From the NCBI RefSeq assembly GCF_009707545.1, contig NZ_WLYK01000001.1, positions 1,116,001 to 1,180,000 of the forward strand: DNA of 64,000 nt. The letters run 5' to 3'. The position numbers were made by a program, and so were the translations under genes. How positions within the stretch are numbered: position 1 is the stretch's first letter; each line of letters begins with the position of its first letter. The notes under the pieces were generated by a model. The model saw nothing but the letters and a program-made list of their open reading frames with translations. It searched no databases and had not been told where the DNA came from. Of this stretch, positions 7,855 through 16,644 are shown in pieces. Origin of the DNA: Nakamurella alba. Lineage in GTDB: Bacteria > Actinomycetota > Actinomycetes > Mycobacteriales > Nakamurellaceae.

Positions 7855-8931
7855 GTGGCACGCTTGCGGCGCAGTCATCCCGGGCAGCCGGGCTACGGTC
7901 GCCGGCGGCGCGGGCGCGGCTGGGAGTACCTCGACGAGCACGGCACCGCCATCACGGACCCGGAGATCCGGCACCGGCTGGCCGCTCTGGTGATCCCACC
8001 GGCCTGGACCGACGTGTGGATCTGCCGGTGGCCGAACGGTCACCTGCAGGCGGTGGGCACCGATGTCGCGGGGCGCCGCCAGTACCGCTACCACGCCGAC
8101 TGGGAATCCGGCCGGCACCACCAGAAGTTCGAGCGGGTCGTCGGTTTCGGCCGCCGGCTGCCGATCGCACGGCGTGCCGTGACCACCCACCTGCACGAGG
8201 ACGGCATGCCGCGGGAGAAGGCACTCGCCTGCGCCTTCCGGCTGCTGGACCGCGGGCACTTCCGGATCGGCGGCGAGGTATACGCCGAGTCCAACGGCAG
8301 TTTCGGGCTGTCGACGCTGCGGCAGGAGCACGTGCGGCGCGAGGGGAAGACGCTGGTCTTCGACTACACCGCCAAGTCCGGCCTGCACCGGATCGAGCGG
8401 ATCACCGACCCCGACCTGCTGGACGTGATCGGCGCGATGAAGCTGCGGCGCAGCGGCCCCGACGAACTGCTCGCCTACCGGGACGGCAGGCAGTGGAAGC
8501 ACATCGGCAGTGCCGACATCAACGCCTATCTGAAGGACGTGCTGGCGCCGGACATCTCGGCCAAGGACTTCCGCACCTGGCACGGCACCGTGCTCGGTGC
8601 GGTCGCCCTGGCCCAGCTCACCGAGGACAACCCCGCCGGGAAGCAGTGGTCCCGCCGTGCGGTCGACCGGGCGGTCCGGCAGGCGGTGAAGGCGGTCTCG
8701 CAGCGGCTGGGCAACACCCCGGCGGTCTGCCGGGCCTCCTACATCGACCCGCGGGTGATCTCGGCGTTCGAGGAGCGGCGCACCGTCGGCTCCGCAGTCC
8801 GCCGGGCCACCCGCACCCTCGCCGACACGTTGCCCGACGTGGTCGACGAGGAATCGGCCGGCGAGGTGCTGTCGTTGGTCGCCGGGGCGCCGACGGTGGA
8901 GCGGGCGGTGCTGACGCTGCTCCGCCACTGA
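7855..8931 (+). CDS. DNA topoisomerase IB
   Basis: 358 residues from GTG 7855, preceded by GGGAGGACGGGAGC. The N-terminal domain has GWEYLDEHGTAITDPE and IPPAWTDVWIC; the catalytic domain has FDYTAKSG and the R-T-W-H motif (DFRTWHGTV), with the nucleophilic tyrosine Tyr296 in CRASYIDP. These are the features of the poxvirus-like bacterial topoisomerases IB, which relax supercoils through a 3'-phosphotyrosine link. Length matches the family (about 330-370). An in-frame upstream extension to 7759 lacks conserved features. Confidence 0.92.
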   Translation: MARLRRSHPGQPGYGRRRRGRGWEYLDEHGTAITDPEIRHRLAALVIPPAWTDVWICRWPNGHLQAVGTDVAGRRQYRYHADWESGRHHQKFERVVGFGRRLPIARRAVTTHLHEDGMPREKALACAFRLLDRGHFRIGGEVYAESNGSFGLSTLRQEHVRREGKTLVFDYTAKSGLHRIERITDPDLLDVIGAMKLRRSGPDELLAYRDGRQWKHIGSADINAYLKDVLAPDISAKDFRTWHGTVLGAVALAQLTEDNPAGKQWSRRAVDRAVRQAVKAVSQRLGNTPAVCRASYIDPRVISAFEERRTVGSAVRRATRTLADTLPDVVDEESAGEVLSLVAGAPTVERAVLTLLRH

Positions 8932-8934
8932 GGT

Positions 8935-9366
8935 TCACCCCGTGGCGTGGGCCCCGGCGTAGGTGCCGATGCTGAAGGCGTTGCCCTCAGGGTCCAGGAA
9001 GCCGAACTCCTTGCTGCCGTAGTCGGTCTCCTGCAGCGGCCGCACCACCTGCCAGCCTGCGGCGAGCACCCGCTCGGCCACCACCGCCGGGTCGTCGATG
9101 ACCAGGTACAGGCTGCTGTCGCCCACCCGGGACCGGCCGGTCCAGTCGTTGCCGCGCTCGGTGGAGCCGAACATCACCCCACCCCCGCCCGGCCAGCGCA
9201 ACTCTGCATGCATGATCGGCCGGTCACCGTCGCCGCGGACCACCATGGACTCGGTGAAGCCGACGACCTCCACCAGGTAGGTCAGGGCCGCCTCCGCGTC
9301 GGCGTAGATGAGGGCGGGCCAGGTGCCGATGCGTTCCGTGCCGGTCAGGTGCTCCGTGTCTGTCAT
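8935..9366 (-). CDS. VOC (glyoxalase/bleomycin-resistance) family protein
   Basis: 143 residues with a single VOC fold: N-terminal beta strand ALIYADAEAALTYLVEVVGF, central MHAELRWPGGGGVMFG and the C-terminal FLDPEGNAFSIGTY. The likely metal ligand positions are His53 and the Glu of DPEGN. It overlaps the upstream AraC-type regulator by four bases (ATGA), so the two are co-translated; the regulator may control it. The substrate cannot be told from sequence. Confidence 0.85.
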   Translation of the reverse strand: MTDTEHLTGTERIGTWPALIYADAEAALTYLVEVVGFTESMVVRGDGDRPIMHAELRWPGGGGVMFGSTERGNDWTGRSRVGDSSLYLVIDDPAVVAERVLAAGWQVVRPLQETDYGSKEFGFLDPEGNAFSIGTYAGAHATG

Positions 9367-10202
9367 GCCGTCAGTCTGGACCCGTCGACCGGCTCAGGTC
9401 TTGAAGAAAACAGCGGCGCCTCCGCGCCGAGCCACTCCCGCGGCGAGCAGCCGGCCAGGTCCCGCCAGTCGCGCGACAGGTGAGCCTGGTCCGCGTACCC
9501 ACGCCGGTGGGCGATGTCGGCCAGCGCACGACCGGTCCGCGCATCGGCCACTGCGGCGGTGAACCGGGCGATCCGGGACAGCTCCTTCGCACCGAGCCCG
9601 GTCTCGAACCGCATGCGTTCGGTGAGCCGGCGCCGGGACCACCCCACGAGGTCCGCCACCTGCGGCATGCGGAGCCGGCCGTGTCCGGCCACCACCAACC
9701 GGAACGCCTCGGTCAATTCCGGTGACGGGGCCTGCGCGGCAACGAGTCTGGCGCGGACACCGGCCAGTATCTGATCGCGGACCACGTCCGCCGGTAGGCC
9801 GGCGATCAGCTCCGGGGCCAGCTCCGGCCAGTCGAGATCGGTGAGAGCGAGGACCCTGCCGTGGATCTCGCCGGCCGGTAGGCCGAGCAGGGCGCGCGCG
9901 GCCAACGGGTGCAGGTCGAGCTGCAGTCCGGCCTGCGGACGGTCCTGGGGGAGCAGCACCGACCGGTCGTGCAGCCCGCCCACGAGGGTCCGGAATTCCT
10001 GCACCCGGTGCCCGCCGGTGTCGGGAATGCCGACCGGGACCACGGTCTCGCCGAACGGGACGACCACGGTGATCCATGGCGAGGGCAATCCGCGGTGCAC
10101 GATGCCGGAGGCGCTCGACGACCAGACCAGCGCCCGCCGCACCGCACCGGGCGGGATCCCGGTGAGGTCCAGCCGGCGGCTGCGGCTCGGGAGTTCCTCC
10201 AC
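9363..10202 (-). CDS. AraC family transcriptional regulator
   Basis: 279 residues. The N-terminal half (1-160) is a beta-rich sensor-like region (PSPWITVVVPFGETV), and the C-terminal third (about 165-265) is a double helix-turn-helix: LRMPQVADLVGWSRRRLTERMRF is helix set one and LADIAHRRGYADQAHLSRDWR is set two, ending in the AraC-like GCSPREWL. Starts with GTG. Gene order regulator-VOC with ATGA overlap suggests a two-gene operon, the regulator responding to a small molecule acted on by the VOC protein (inference). Confidence 0.88.
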   Translation of the reverse strand: MEELPSRSRRLDLTGIPPGAVRRALVWSSSASGIVHRGLPSPWITVVVPFGETVVPVGIPDTGGHRVQEFRTLVGGLHDRSVLLPQDRPQAGLQLDLHPLAARALLGLPAGEIHGRVLALTDLDWPELAPELIAGLPADVVRDQILAGVRARLVAAQAPSPELTEAFRLVVAGHGRLRMPQVADLVGWSRRRLTERMRFETGLGAKELSRIARFTAAVADARTGRALADIAHRRGYADQAHLSRDWRDLAGCSPREWLGAEAPLFSSRPEPVDGSRLTA

Positions 10203-10316
10203 CCGATCGAGCGTAGGCGCCCGGCACGCGGCTGTGCGGTAAAATGACTGTCAGGTGTGCCGGGAAGTCTGGTCGGCGGGCAATCGATCGACCCTCGAAC
10301 CCGGGAGGTTCCGCCA

Positions 10317-11660
10317 GTGCGCCGTGCGCTCACCCCTTTCACCCTGCTCGGCCGGGGTAGTTGGCCGGAGGCCAGCCGGATCGCCGGATTGCTCCGCAGG
10401 GAGACGGTCGGCGGTGTGCTGCTGCTGATCGGCACGGTCGTGGCGCTGGTCTGGGTGAACTCGCCGTGGGGCGATGCCTACACCGGGCTCGGGCAGGTGA
10501 GGGTCGGGCCGGCCGCGCTGCACCTGGACCTCACGCTGGCCCAATGGGCCGCCGACGGACTGCTGGCGATCTTCTTCTTCGTCGCCGGACTGGAACTCAA
10601 GCGCGAATTCGTCGCAGGCGACCTGCGCGACCCGCGCCGTGCGGCCGTCCCGGTGGCGGCCGCGGTCGGCGGGATGGCCGTCCCGGCACTGCTGTTCGTG
10701 CTGTTCAACCTCAATTCCGGCGACGGCGCCCTGGGTGGCTGGGCCATCCCGACGGCCACCGACATCGCCTTCGCCCTGGCTGTTCTCGCTGTCATCTCGA
10801 CCTCGCTGCCGACCTCGCTGCGGACCTTCCTGCTGACCCTGGCGGTGGTCGACGACCTGCTGGCGATCGTGATCATCGCCTGCTTCTACACCAGCTCGCT
10901 GCAGCCGCTCTGGCTCGCGCTCGCGCTGGTGCCGCTCGCGCTGTTCGGTTTCCTGGTCCAGCGCCGGGTGCGCTCCTGGTACCTGCTGCTGCCGCTCGCC
11001 GTGCTCACCTGGGCGTTCATGCACGCCTCCGGGGTGCACGCCACCGTGGCCGGGGTGCTGCTGGCCTTCACCGTGCCGGTGGTGCGCAGTGAGGCGGCCG
11101 GCGGGCCGGAGGCCGGGCCGGGTCTGGCCGAGCACTTCGAGCACCGGATCCGGCCGCTGTCCGCCGGGTTCGCCGTGCCGGTGTTCGCCTTCTTCGCCGC
11201 CGGAGTCGCCTTCGGCGGCTGGTCCGGGCTCACCGACTCGCTGGGCGACACCGTCGCGCTGGGCATCGTCGTCGGCCTGGTGGCCGGCAAGACGATCGGC
11301 GTGCTGGCCGGCACCGCGATCGCCTCGAAGGTCCTCGGCATCCGGATGGCCGACGGGATGAGCTGGTGGGACCTGCTCGGCCTGGCGATGCTGGCCGGGA
11401 TCGGGTTCACCGTGTCGCTGCTGATCGGTGAGCTGGCGTTCGGGGCCGGGACGGTCCGTGACGACCACGTCAAGGTCGGGGTGCTGGTCGGCTCGCTGAT
11501 CGCCGCCCTGCTGGCCACCGTGCTGCTGCGCATCCGGGACCGGCACTACCGGCGGATCTGCGCCGAGGAGCAGGTGGACGAAGACCACGACGGCATCCCG
11601 GATGTCTACCAGCGCGACGGGTCCCGGGCCGGCAGTCAGGGGAGCACCGGCGGGCAGTAG
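10317..11660 (+). CDS. nhaA: Na+/H+ antiporter NhaA
   Basis: 447 residues from GTG 10317, picked over GTG 10257 because CCGGGAGG stands 8-9 bases before it. Eleven to twelve membrane helices; motif [13 protein letters not shown] in helix [14 protein letters not shown], and the paired acids Asp179-Asp180 in [10 protein letters not shown] that carry Na+ and protons in E. coli NhaA (Asp163/164). Exchanges internal Na+ for external protons across the inner membrane, maintaining pH and Na+ balance. The C-terminal 40 residues are hydrophilic with a calcium-loop-like [11 protein letters not shown]. Confidence 0.95.
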   Translation: MRRALTPFTLLGRGSWPEASRIAGLLRRETVGGVLLLIGTVVALVWVNSPWGDAYTGLGQVRVGPAALHLDLTLAQWAADGLLAIFFFVAGLELKREFVAGDLRDPRRAAVPVAAAVGGMAVPALLFVLFNLNSGDGALGGWAIPTATDIAFALAVLAVISTSLPTSLRTFLLTLAVVDDLLAIVIIACFYTSSLQPLWLALALVPLALFGFLVQRRVRSWYLLLPLAVLTWAFMHASGVHATVAGVLLAFTVPVVRSEAAGGPEAGPGLAEHFEHRIRPLSAGFAVPVFAFFAAGVAFGGWSGLTDSLGDTVALGIVVGLVAGKTIGVLAGTAIASKVLGIRMADGMSWWDLLGLAMLAGIGFTVSLLIGELAFGAGTVRDDHVKVGVLVGSLIAALLATVLLRIRDRHYRRICAEEQVDEDHDGIPDVYQRDGSRAGSQGSTGGQ

Positions 11661-11712
11661 ACACCGGGCGGCGCTAGGGTCGTTCCCGACACCGGTACGG
11701 CGGGAAGGAAGC

Positions 11713-12540
11713 ATGTCCAGCGCACCCTCGGCGCTCGTCCGGCGGCCCTCGCCGCACCTCGCGGACGGGCTGATCACCCACATCACCCGCACCCCGGTGG
11801 ACACGGCCGCCGCCCTGGTCCAGTGGCAGGGCTACGTGGACGCGCTCACCGGTGCCGGCTGGAGCACCGTCGAGGTGGCCGCGGCCCCGGAGTTCGCCGA
11901 CTCGGCGTTCGTCGAGGACACCGTGGTGATGGTCGGTGAGGTCGCGGTGCTCACCAGGCCCGGCGCACCGGAGCGGGCCGGCGAGCCCGACGCCACCGCG
12001 GACACCCTGGCCGCACTCGGACATCCGGTGCGGCGGATGGCCTCCGGCCGGCTCGACGGCGGCGACGTGCTCAAGGTCGGCGACGTGGTCTACGTCGGCC
12101 GCGGCGGCCGCACCGATGCGGCCGGCGTCGCCGAGTTCCGCCGACTGGTCGAACCGCTGGGCCGGCGGGTCGTCGCCGTCCCGATCAGCAAGGTGCTGCA
12201 CCTGAAGTCGGCGGTCACCGCGCTGCCCGACGGCACGATCGTCGGCTACCCGCCGCTGGTCGACGACCCGGCGTTCTTCCCGCATTTCCGGCCGGTGCCC
12301 GAGGAGGCCGGTGCCCACGTCGTCGATCTCGGCGGCGGGCGCCTGCTCGTCGCCGCATCGGCGCCCCGATCGGCGGAGCTGCTGGCCGATCTGGGCTACA
12401 CACCGGTCCCGGTGGACATCCAGGAGTTCGAGAAGCTCGAGGGCTGCGTGACCTGCCTCTCCGTCCGGCTGCGGGTGCCGCCGGCCGGGGTCGCGGAGGC
12501 CGGCACGGTCCCGGCGACACAGGACAGGACGACGCAGTGA
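11713..12540 (+). CDS. Dimethylarginine dimethylaminohydrolase
   Basis: 275 residues from ATG 11713 with GGAAGGAAGC before it. Hydrolyses Nw-methylated arginines to citrulline and methylamines. Visible active-site parts are His163 (VLHLKSAVTALP), Cys248 (EGCVTCLSVRL) and the N-terminal FVEDTVVM and MASGRLDGGDVL segments that build the guanidine pocket. Length fits bacterial DDAH. Its stop overlaps the GTG of dhaK, so it is the first gene of an apparent ddaH-dhaK-dhaL-dhaM operon, an unusual partnership. A TAGGGT box about 30 bases upstream could be its -10 element. Confidence 0.88.
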   Translation: MSSAPSALVRRPSPHLADGLITHITRTPVDTAAALVQWQGYVDALTGAGWSTVEVAAAPEFADSAFVEDTVVMVGEVAVLTRPGAPERAGEPDATADTLAALGHPVRRMASGRLDGGDVLKVGDVVYVGRGGRTDAAGVAEFRRLVEPLGRRVVAVPISKVLHLKSAVTALPDGTIVGYPPLVDDPAFFPHFRPVPEEAGAHVVDLGGGRLLVAASAPRSAELLADLGYTPVPVDIQEFEKLEGCVTCLSVRLRVPPAGVAEAGTVPATQDRTTQ

Positions 12541-13538
12541 AGAAGATCATCAACGACCCCACCGACGTGGTCACCGAGTCGCTCGCCGGGTTCGGCGCCG
12601 CGCACTCCGACATCGTGCGGGTGGTGGACGACCCGCTGTACGTGGTGCGGGTGGACGCCCCGGTCGCCGGGAAGGTCGGCCTGGTGTCCGGCGGCGGCAG
12701 CGGGCACGAGCCGCTGCACGCGGGCTATGTCGGCGCCGGGATGCTGGACGCGGCGGTGCCGGGGGCCATGTTCACCTCGCCGACCCCGGACCCCATCGTG
12801 GCGGCGACCCGGGCCGTCGATTCCGGCGCCGGCGTGCTGCACATCGTGAAGAACTACACCGGCGACGTGCTCAACTTCGAGATGGCCGCCGAGCTGGCCG
12901 GTGCCGAGGGCACCCGGGTGACCACGGTGGTGGTGGACGACGACGTCGCGGTGCAGGACTCGACCTGGACGGCCGGCCGGCGGGGCGTCGGTGGCACGGT
13001 GCTGCTGGAGAAGATCGTCGGCGCGGCCGCCGAGCGCGGTGACGACCTGGACGCGGTCACGGCGCTGGCGTCGAAGGTCAACGCGCAGGTGCGGTCGATG
13101 GGCCTGGCGCTGTCGGCCTGCACCGTGCCGCACGCCGGTGAACCGTCCTTTGTCCTGGGCGACGACGAGATCGAGCTCGGGGTGGGCATCCACGGCGAGC
13201 CGGGCCGCGAGCGGCGGAAGATCGCCAAGGCCGATGTGCTGGTCGGCCTGCTGCTCGACCCGATCGTGGCCGACCTGCCGTTCTCCTCCGGTGACCGGGT
13301 GCTGCTGTTCGTCAACGGCATGGGCGGCACCCCATTGTCCGAGCTGTACCTGGCCTACAACACGGCGCGGAACAGCCTGCAGGACAAGGGGATCACCGTC
13401 GAGCGGTCCCTGGTCGGCAACTACATCACCGCGCTGGAGATGCAGGGGATGTCGCTGACCGTGCTGAAGTTGGACGACGAGATGATCGAGCTGTGGGACG
13501 CGCCCGTGCGGACCGCGGCACTGCGAAAGGGCGTGTGA
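12537..13538 (+). CDS. dhaK: Dihydroxyacetone kinase subunit DhaK
   Basis: 333 residues, GTG start overlapping the DDAH stop (GTGA). Binds dihydroxyacetone through a hemiaminal bond to a histidine; that His is in GVGIHGEPGRE at about residue 219. SGGGSGHEPLHAGYVG (about 47-62) is the family signature. Full length for DhaK (about 330). Works with DhaL (ADP-binding) and DhaM (phosphoryl donor) encoded directly downstream, so this is a PEP-dependent rather than ATP-dependent system making dihydroxyacetone phosphate in the cytosol. Confidence 0.95.
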   Translation: MKKIINDPTDVVTESLAGFGAAHSDIVRVVDDPLYVVRVDAPVAGKVGLVSGGGSGHEPLHAGYVGAGMLDAAVPGAMFTSPTPDPIVAATRAVDSGAGVLHIVKNYTGDVLNFEMAAELAGAEGTRVTTVVVDDDVAVQDSTWTAGRRGVGGTVLLEKIVGAAAERGDDLDAVTALASKVNAQVRSMGLALSACTVPHAGEPSFVLGDDEIELGVGIHGEPGRERRKIAKADVLVGLLLDPIVADLPFSSGDRVLLFVNGMGGTPLSELYLAYNTARNSLQDKGITVERSLVGNYITALEMQGMSLTVLKLDDEMIELWDAPVRTAALRKGV

Positions 13539-14218
13539 GGGTGGCGGTCGACACCGCATCGGTGGTCAGGGCGGTCCAGGCGATGGCGGCGACCACCGCC
13601 GGGCACAAGGCCGAGCTGACCCGGCTGGACCGGGAGATCGGCGACGGCGACCACGGCGAGAACCTGGCCCGCGGTTTCCACGCGGTGCTGGCGAAGCTGG
13701 CCGGCACCGAGCCGGCCACGCCCGGTGCGGTGCTGCAACTCGTGGCGACCACGCTGATCTCGACCGTGGGTGGTGCGTCCGGACCGCTGCTCGGCACCGC
13801 GTTCCTGCGGGCCGGTTCCTCGCTCGGCGGCGCCACCGAGATCGACGGGCCGATGGTGGCGACCGCGCTGGAGGCCGCCCGCGACGGCGTGGTCGCCCGC
13901 GGCAAGGCCGAACCGGGCGACAAGACGATGGTGGACGCGCTGGCGCCGGCCGCCGCCGCCGCCCGGGCCGCGGCCGACGGCGGTGCCGACCTGGTCGGGG
14001 TGCTGGCCGCCGCTTCCGAGGCGGCGACCGCCGGCGCCGCGGCCACCTCACCGCTGCAGGCCCGCAAGGGCCGGGCGTCGTACCTGGGGGAGCGGTCGGT
14101 CGGCCACGTGGATCCCGGGGCCCGGAGCACCGCGTTCCTGCTGGAGTCGCTGGCCCGCCGCGCCGCGGAGCGGGCGGCCGCGACCGACCAGGACCACGAC
14201 CAGGATCCGGCCGGCTGA
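13535..14218 (+). CDS. dhaL: Dihydroxyacetone kinase subunit DhaL
   Basis: 227 residues. The start taken is GTG 13535 (overlaps the dhaK stop as GTGA, GAAAGG upstream); GTG 13541 two codons later is an equal alternative. The ADP-Mg binding motif DREIGDGDHGENLARG is present near residue 30-45, and GASGPLLGTAFLRAG and RKGRASYLGERSVGHVDPGA match the kinase-domain loops. DhaL keeps ADP as a cofactor that is rephosphorylated by DhaM and passes the phosphate to dihydroxyacetone on DhaK. Followed at once by dhaM (ATG overlapping the stop). Confidence 0.95.
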   Translation: MRVAVDTASVVRAVQAMAATTAGHKAELTRLDREIGDGDHGENLARGFHAVLAKLAGTEPATPGAVLQLVATTLISTVGGASGPLLGTAFLRAGSSLGGATEIDGPMVATALEAARDGVVARGKAEPGDKTMVDALAPAAAAARAAADGGADLVGVLAAASEAATAGAAATSPLQARKGRASYLGERSVGHVDPGARSTAFLLESLARRAAERAAATDQDHDQDPAG

Positions 14219-16614
14219 TGTCCGTCGGCCTGATCGTCGTCTCGCACAGCCGGGCGCTGGCGGAGGGCACGGCCGCACTGGCCCGGCAGATGGCGCCGTC
14301 GGTGACCATCGCCGAGGCCGGCGGCACGGAGGACGGGTCGATCGGCACGTCCTTCGACGCGATCATGGCGGCCATCGCGACCGCCGACTCCGGCGACGGT
14401 GCGGTGCTGCTCTACGACCTGGGCAGTGCCCTGCTCACCGCCGAGACCGCACTGGAGTTCAGCGATCCCGAGGCCGCGGAGCGTATCCGGATCGTGGACG
14501 CGCCGTTGGTGGAGGGGGCCGTGGCGGCGGCGGTGGCGGCGGAGTCGGGGGCCGGGCTGGACGGGGTCGCCGAGGCGGCCGGGCGGTCCGGCGGTTCCTG
14601 GGCGACCGTGGAGCCGGCGCAGGTCGCGGTGGGCGACGGCCCGCAGGCCGGACGGTCGGTGCTGGTGGTCAACCCGCTCGGCCTGCACGCCCGGCCGGTG
14701 GCCGCACTGGTGCGGGCGCTGGACGGCTGGGACGCGGTGGTCACCGTGGCGCGGCCCGGCGGCACCCCGGTGGACCTGCACGCGGTGCTGCGGGTGGTGG
14801 CGCTGGCCCTGCGCGGCGGGGAGACGGTCGACCTGGCCGCCACCGGTCCGGACGCGGTCCCGGTGCTGGACGTGCTGGCCGGGCTGATCACCGGCGGATT
14901 CGGCGAGGTCGGCACCGGGGTGCGGCTGGTGCCGTCGTCGATGGGCGCGGCGCCGGCCCGGCTGGGTGCGGCGCCGGCCAACCGGCCCGCGGTCGCCGCC
15001 CGGATCGACGACGGGGTGCTCACCGCGGTCCCCGGCTCGCCGGGGCTGGCCGTCGGCCGGCTCGTCCGGCTGGACCGGGCGCCGGTGCAGGTGACCGGTG
15101 CCGCCGGTCGCGGCACCGATGCGGACGCCGCGGCCGAGGCGATCACGCTGCTGGCCGCTGCGATCGCCGCGGCCGGCCGGAAACTGGCCGCCGGCAACCA
15201 GTTCCAGGTCGCGCACGCCGCATTGCTGGCCGACCCGGAGTTGTCCGCCGCGGCCGGCCGCCGGATCACCGAGGACCACCTGGACGCCGCGGCGGCCTGG
15301 TGGTCGGTGATCGCGGCGCGGGCGGAGGAACTCGCCGCCGACCCGGACGAACTGGTCGCCTCCCGCGGCGCCGATGTCCGGGAGGCCGGCGCCGCCGTGC
15401 TCACCGAGCTCGGCCTGGACGTCGACCGCATCCCGGCGAGCCTGGACGGGGCGATCATCGTCGCCGACGACCTCGGGCCGGGCGAGGTGCCGGTGCTGGT
15501 GGAACGCGGCGCGGCCGGTGTGGTGCTGGCCCGCAGCTCGATCACCGCGCACGCGGTGATCGTCGCCCGCGGGCTGGGCCTGCCGATGGTGCTGCGGGCC
15601 GGCGACCTGCTGGCCCGTCGACCGGCCGGCACGGTGCTGGTGCTGGACGGCGCCGTCGGCACCGTCCAGGTGGATCCGTCGGCGGAGGTGGCCGATGCGG
15701 CCCGGGCCCGGATCACCGCGCTGGCCGACGAACGCGCCGCGCTCACCGCACTGGCGGCGGCACCGGTGGTGCTGCCGGACGGCCGGGAGATCGCCGTGGT
15801 GGCCAACGTCGGGTCGCTGGCCGACGCCCGGGCCGCGGTGGCGAACGGCGCCGACGGGGTGGGCCTGCTGCGCACCGAGCTGCTGCTGCTGGACCGGGAC
15901 ACCTTCCCGGACGAGGACACCCACTGCGCCGATGTGCGGGCGATCCTCGAGGTGCTCGGCGACCGGCCGGTGGTGGTCCGGCTGCTCGACGCCGGCGGCG
16001 ACAAGCCGGTCACCGCACTGGCTCTCGATCCGGTGCAGCACGGCTTCCTGGGTGTCCGCGGGCTGCGGTACCTGCTCGCCCACCCGGATCTGCTGCAGTT
16101 GCAGCTGCGCGCCGTGCTGCGTGCGTCGGTCGGGCACCGGGTGTCGGTGATGGCGCCGATGGTGTCGGTGGCCGCGGAGGTGCACGCGCTGCGGGCCGCG
16201 GTGGACCGGGCGGTGGCGTCGCTCGATGCCGAGGGCGTCGCGTTCGCCGCGCCGGAGCAGGTCGGGGTGATGATCGAGGTGCCGGCGGCGGCGCTGGCGG
16301 CCGACGAGATCTGCGCGGTGGCCGATTTCGTCTCCGTGGGCTCCAACGATCTCACCGGCTACCTGATGGCCGCCGACCGCACCAACCCGGAGGTCGCCGA
16401 CCTGCTGGACCCGCACGGCACCGCCCTGCAGCGGCTGCTGGACCAGCTCTGCGCGCAGGCGAACGCCGCCGGCACGCCGATCGCCGTCTGCGGCGAGATC
16501 GCCGGGATGGTGGACCAGGTACCGGGTCTGGTGGCCCGTGGGGTGCACGAGCTGTCGGTCGCGCCGGCCCGGATCCCGGAGGTCAAGCAGGTGCTGCGGG
16601 CCCTGCCGGTCTGA
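14218..16614 (+). CDS. dhaM: DhaM phosphotransferase fused to HPr and full-length Enzyme I
   Basis: 798 residues in three modules. 1-125 is the mannose-type EIIA of DhaM, with active His10 in VSHSRALAEG. About 143-235 is HPr, with His157 in LGLHARPV. About 260-798 is Enzyme I, with His445 in SSITAHAVIVARGLG, the PEP-binding EVPAAALAADEI and VGSNDLTGY loops, and Cys758 in AVCGEIAG. Every phosphorelay residue is present. E. coli DhaM carries only an N-terminal part of Enzyme I; here the complete PEP-binding domain is present, so the protein could take phosphate from PEP to DhaL without separate PTS proteins (inference). ATGA-type overlap with dhaL. Confidence 0.93.
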   Translation: MSVGLIVVSHSRALAEGTAALARQMAPSVTIAEAGGTEDGSIGTSFDAIMAAIATADSGDGAVLLYDLGSALLTAETALEFSDPEAAERIRIVDAPLVEGAVAAAVAAESGAGLDGVAEAAGRSGGSWATVEPAQVAVGDGPQAGRSVLVVNPLGLHARPVAALVRALDGWDAVVTVARPGGTPVDLHAVLRVVALALRGGETVDLAATGPDAVPVLDVLAGLITGGFGEVGTGVRLVPSSMGAAPARLGAAPANRPAVAARIDDGVLTAVPGSPGLAVGRLVRLDRAPVQVTGAAGRGTDADAAAEAITLLAAAIAAAGRKLAAGNQFQVAHAALLADPELSAAAGRRITEDHLDAAAAWWSVIAARAEELAADPDELVASRGADVREAGAAVLTELGLDVDRIPASLDGAIIVADDLGPGEVPVLVERGAAGVVLARSSITAHAVIVARGLGLPMVLRAGDLLARRPAGTVLVLDGAVGTVQVDPSAEVADAARARITALADERAALTALAAAPVVLPDGREIAVVANVGSLADARAAVANGADGVGLLRTELLLLDRDTFPDEDTHCADVRAILEVLGDRPVVVRLLDAGGDKPVTALALDPVQHGFLGVRGLRYLLAHPDLLQLQLRAVLRASVGHRVSVMAPMVSVAAEVHALRAAVDRAVASLDAEGVAFAAPEQVGVMIEVPAAALAADEICAVADFVSVGSNDLTGYLMAADRTNPEVADLLDPHGTALQRLLDQLCAQANAAGTPIAVCGEIAGMVDQVPGLVARGVHELSVAPARIPEVKQVLRALPV

Positions 16615-16644
16615 CCCGCCCCGCCCGGGAGCATGATGGATGCC

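Noticed and set aside
13426-16548. Very long open frame (over 1,000 codons) antisense to dhaL/dhaM
   Set aside because: His/Arg/Gln/Gly low-complexity translation without domains; it mirrors the GC-rich third positions of the real dha genes.
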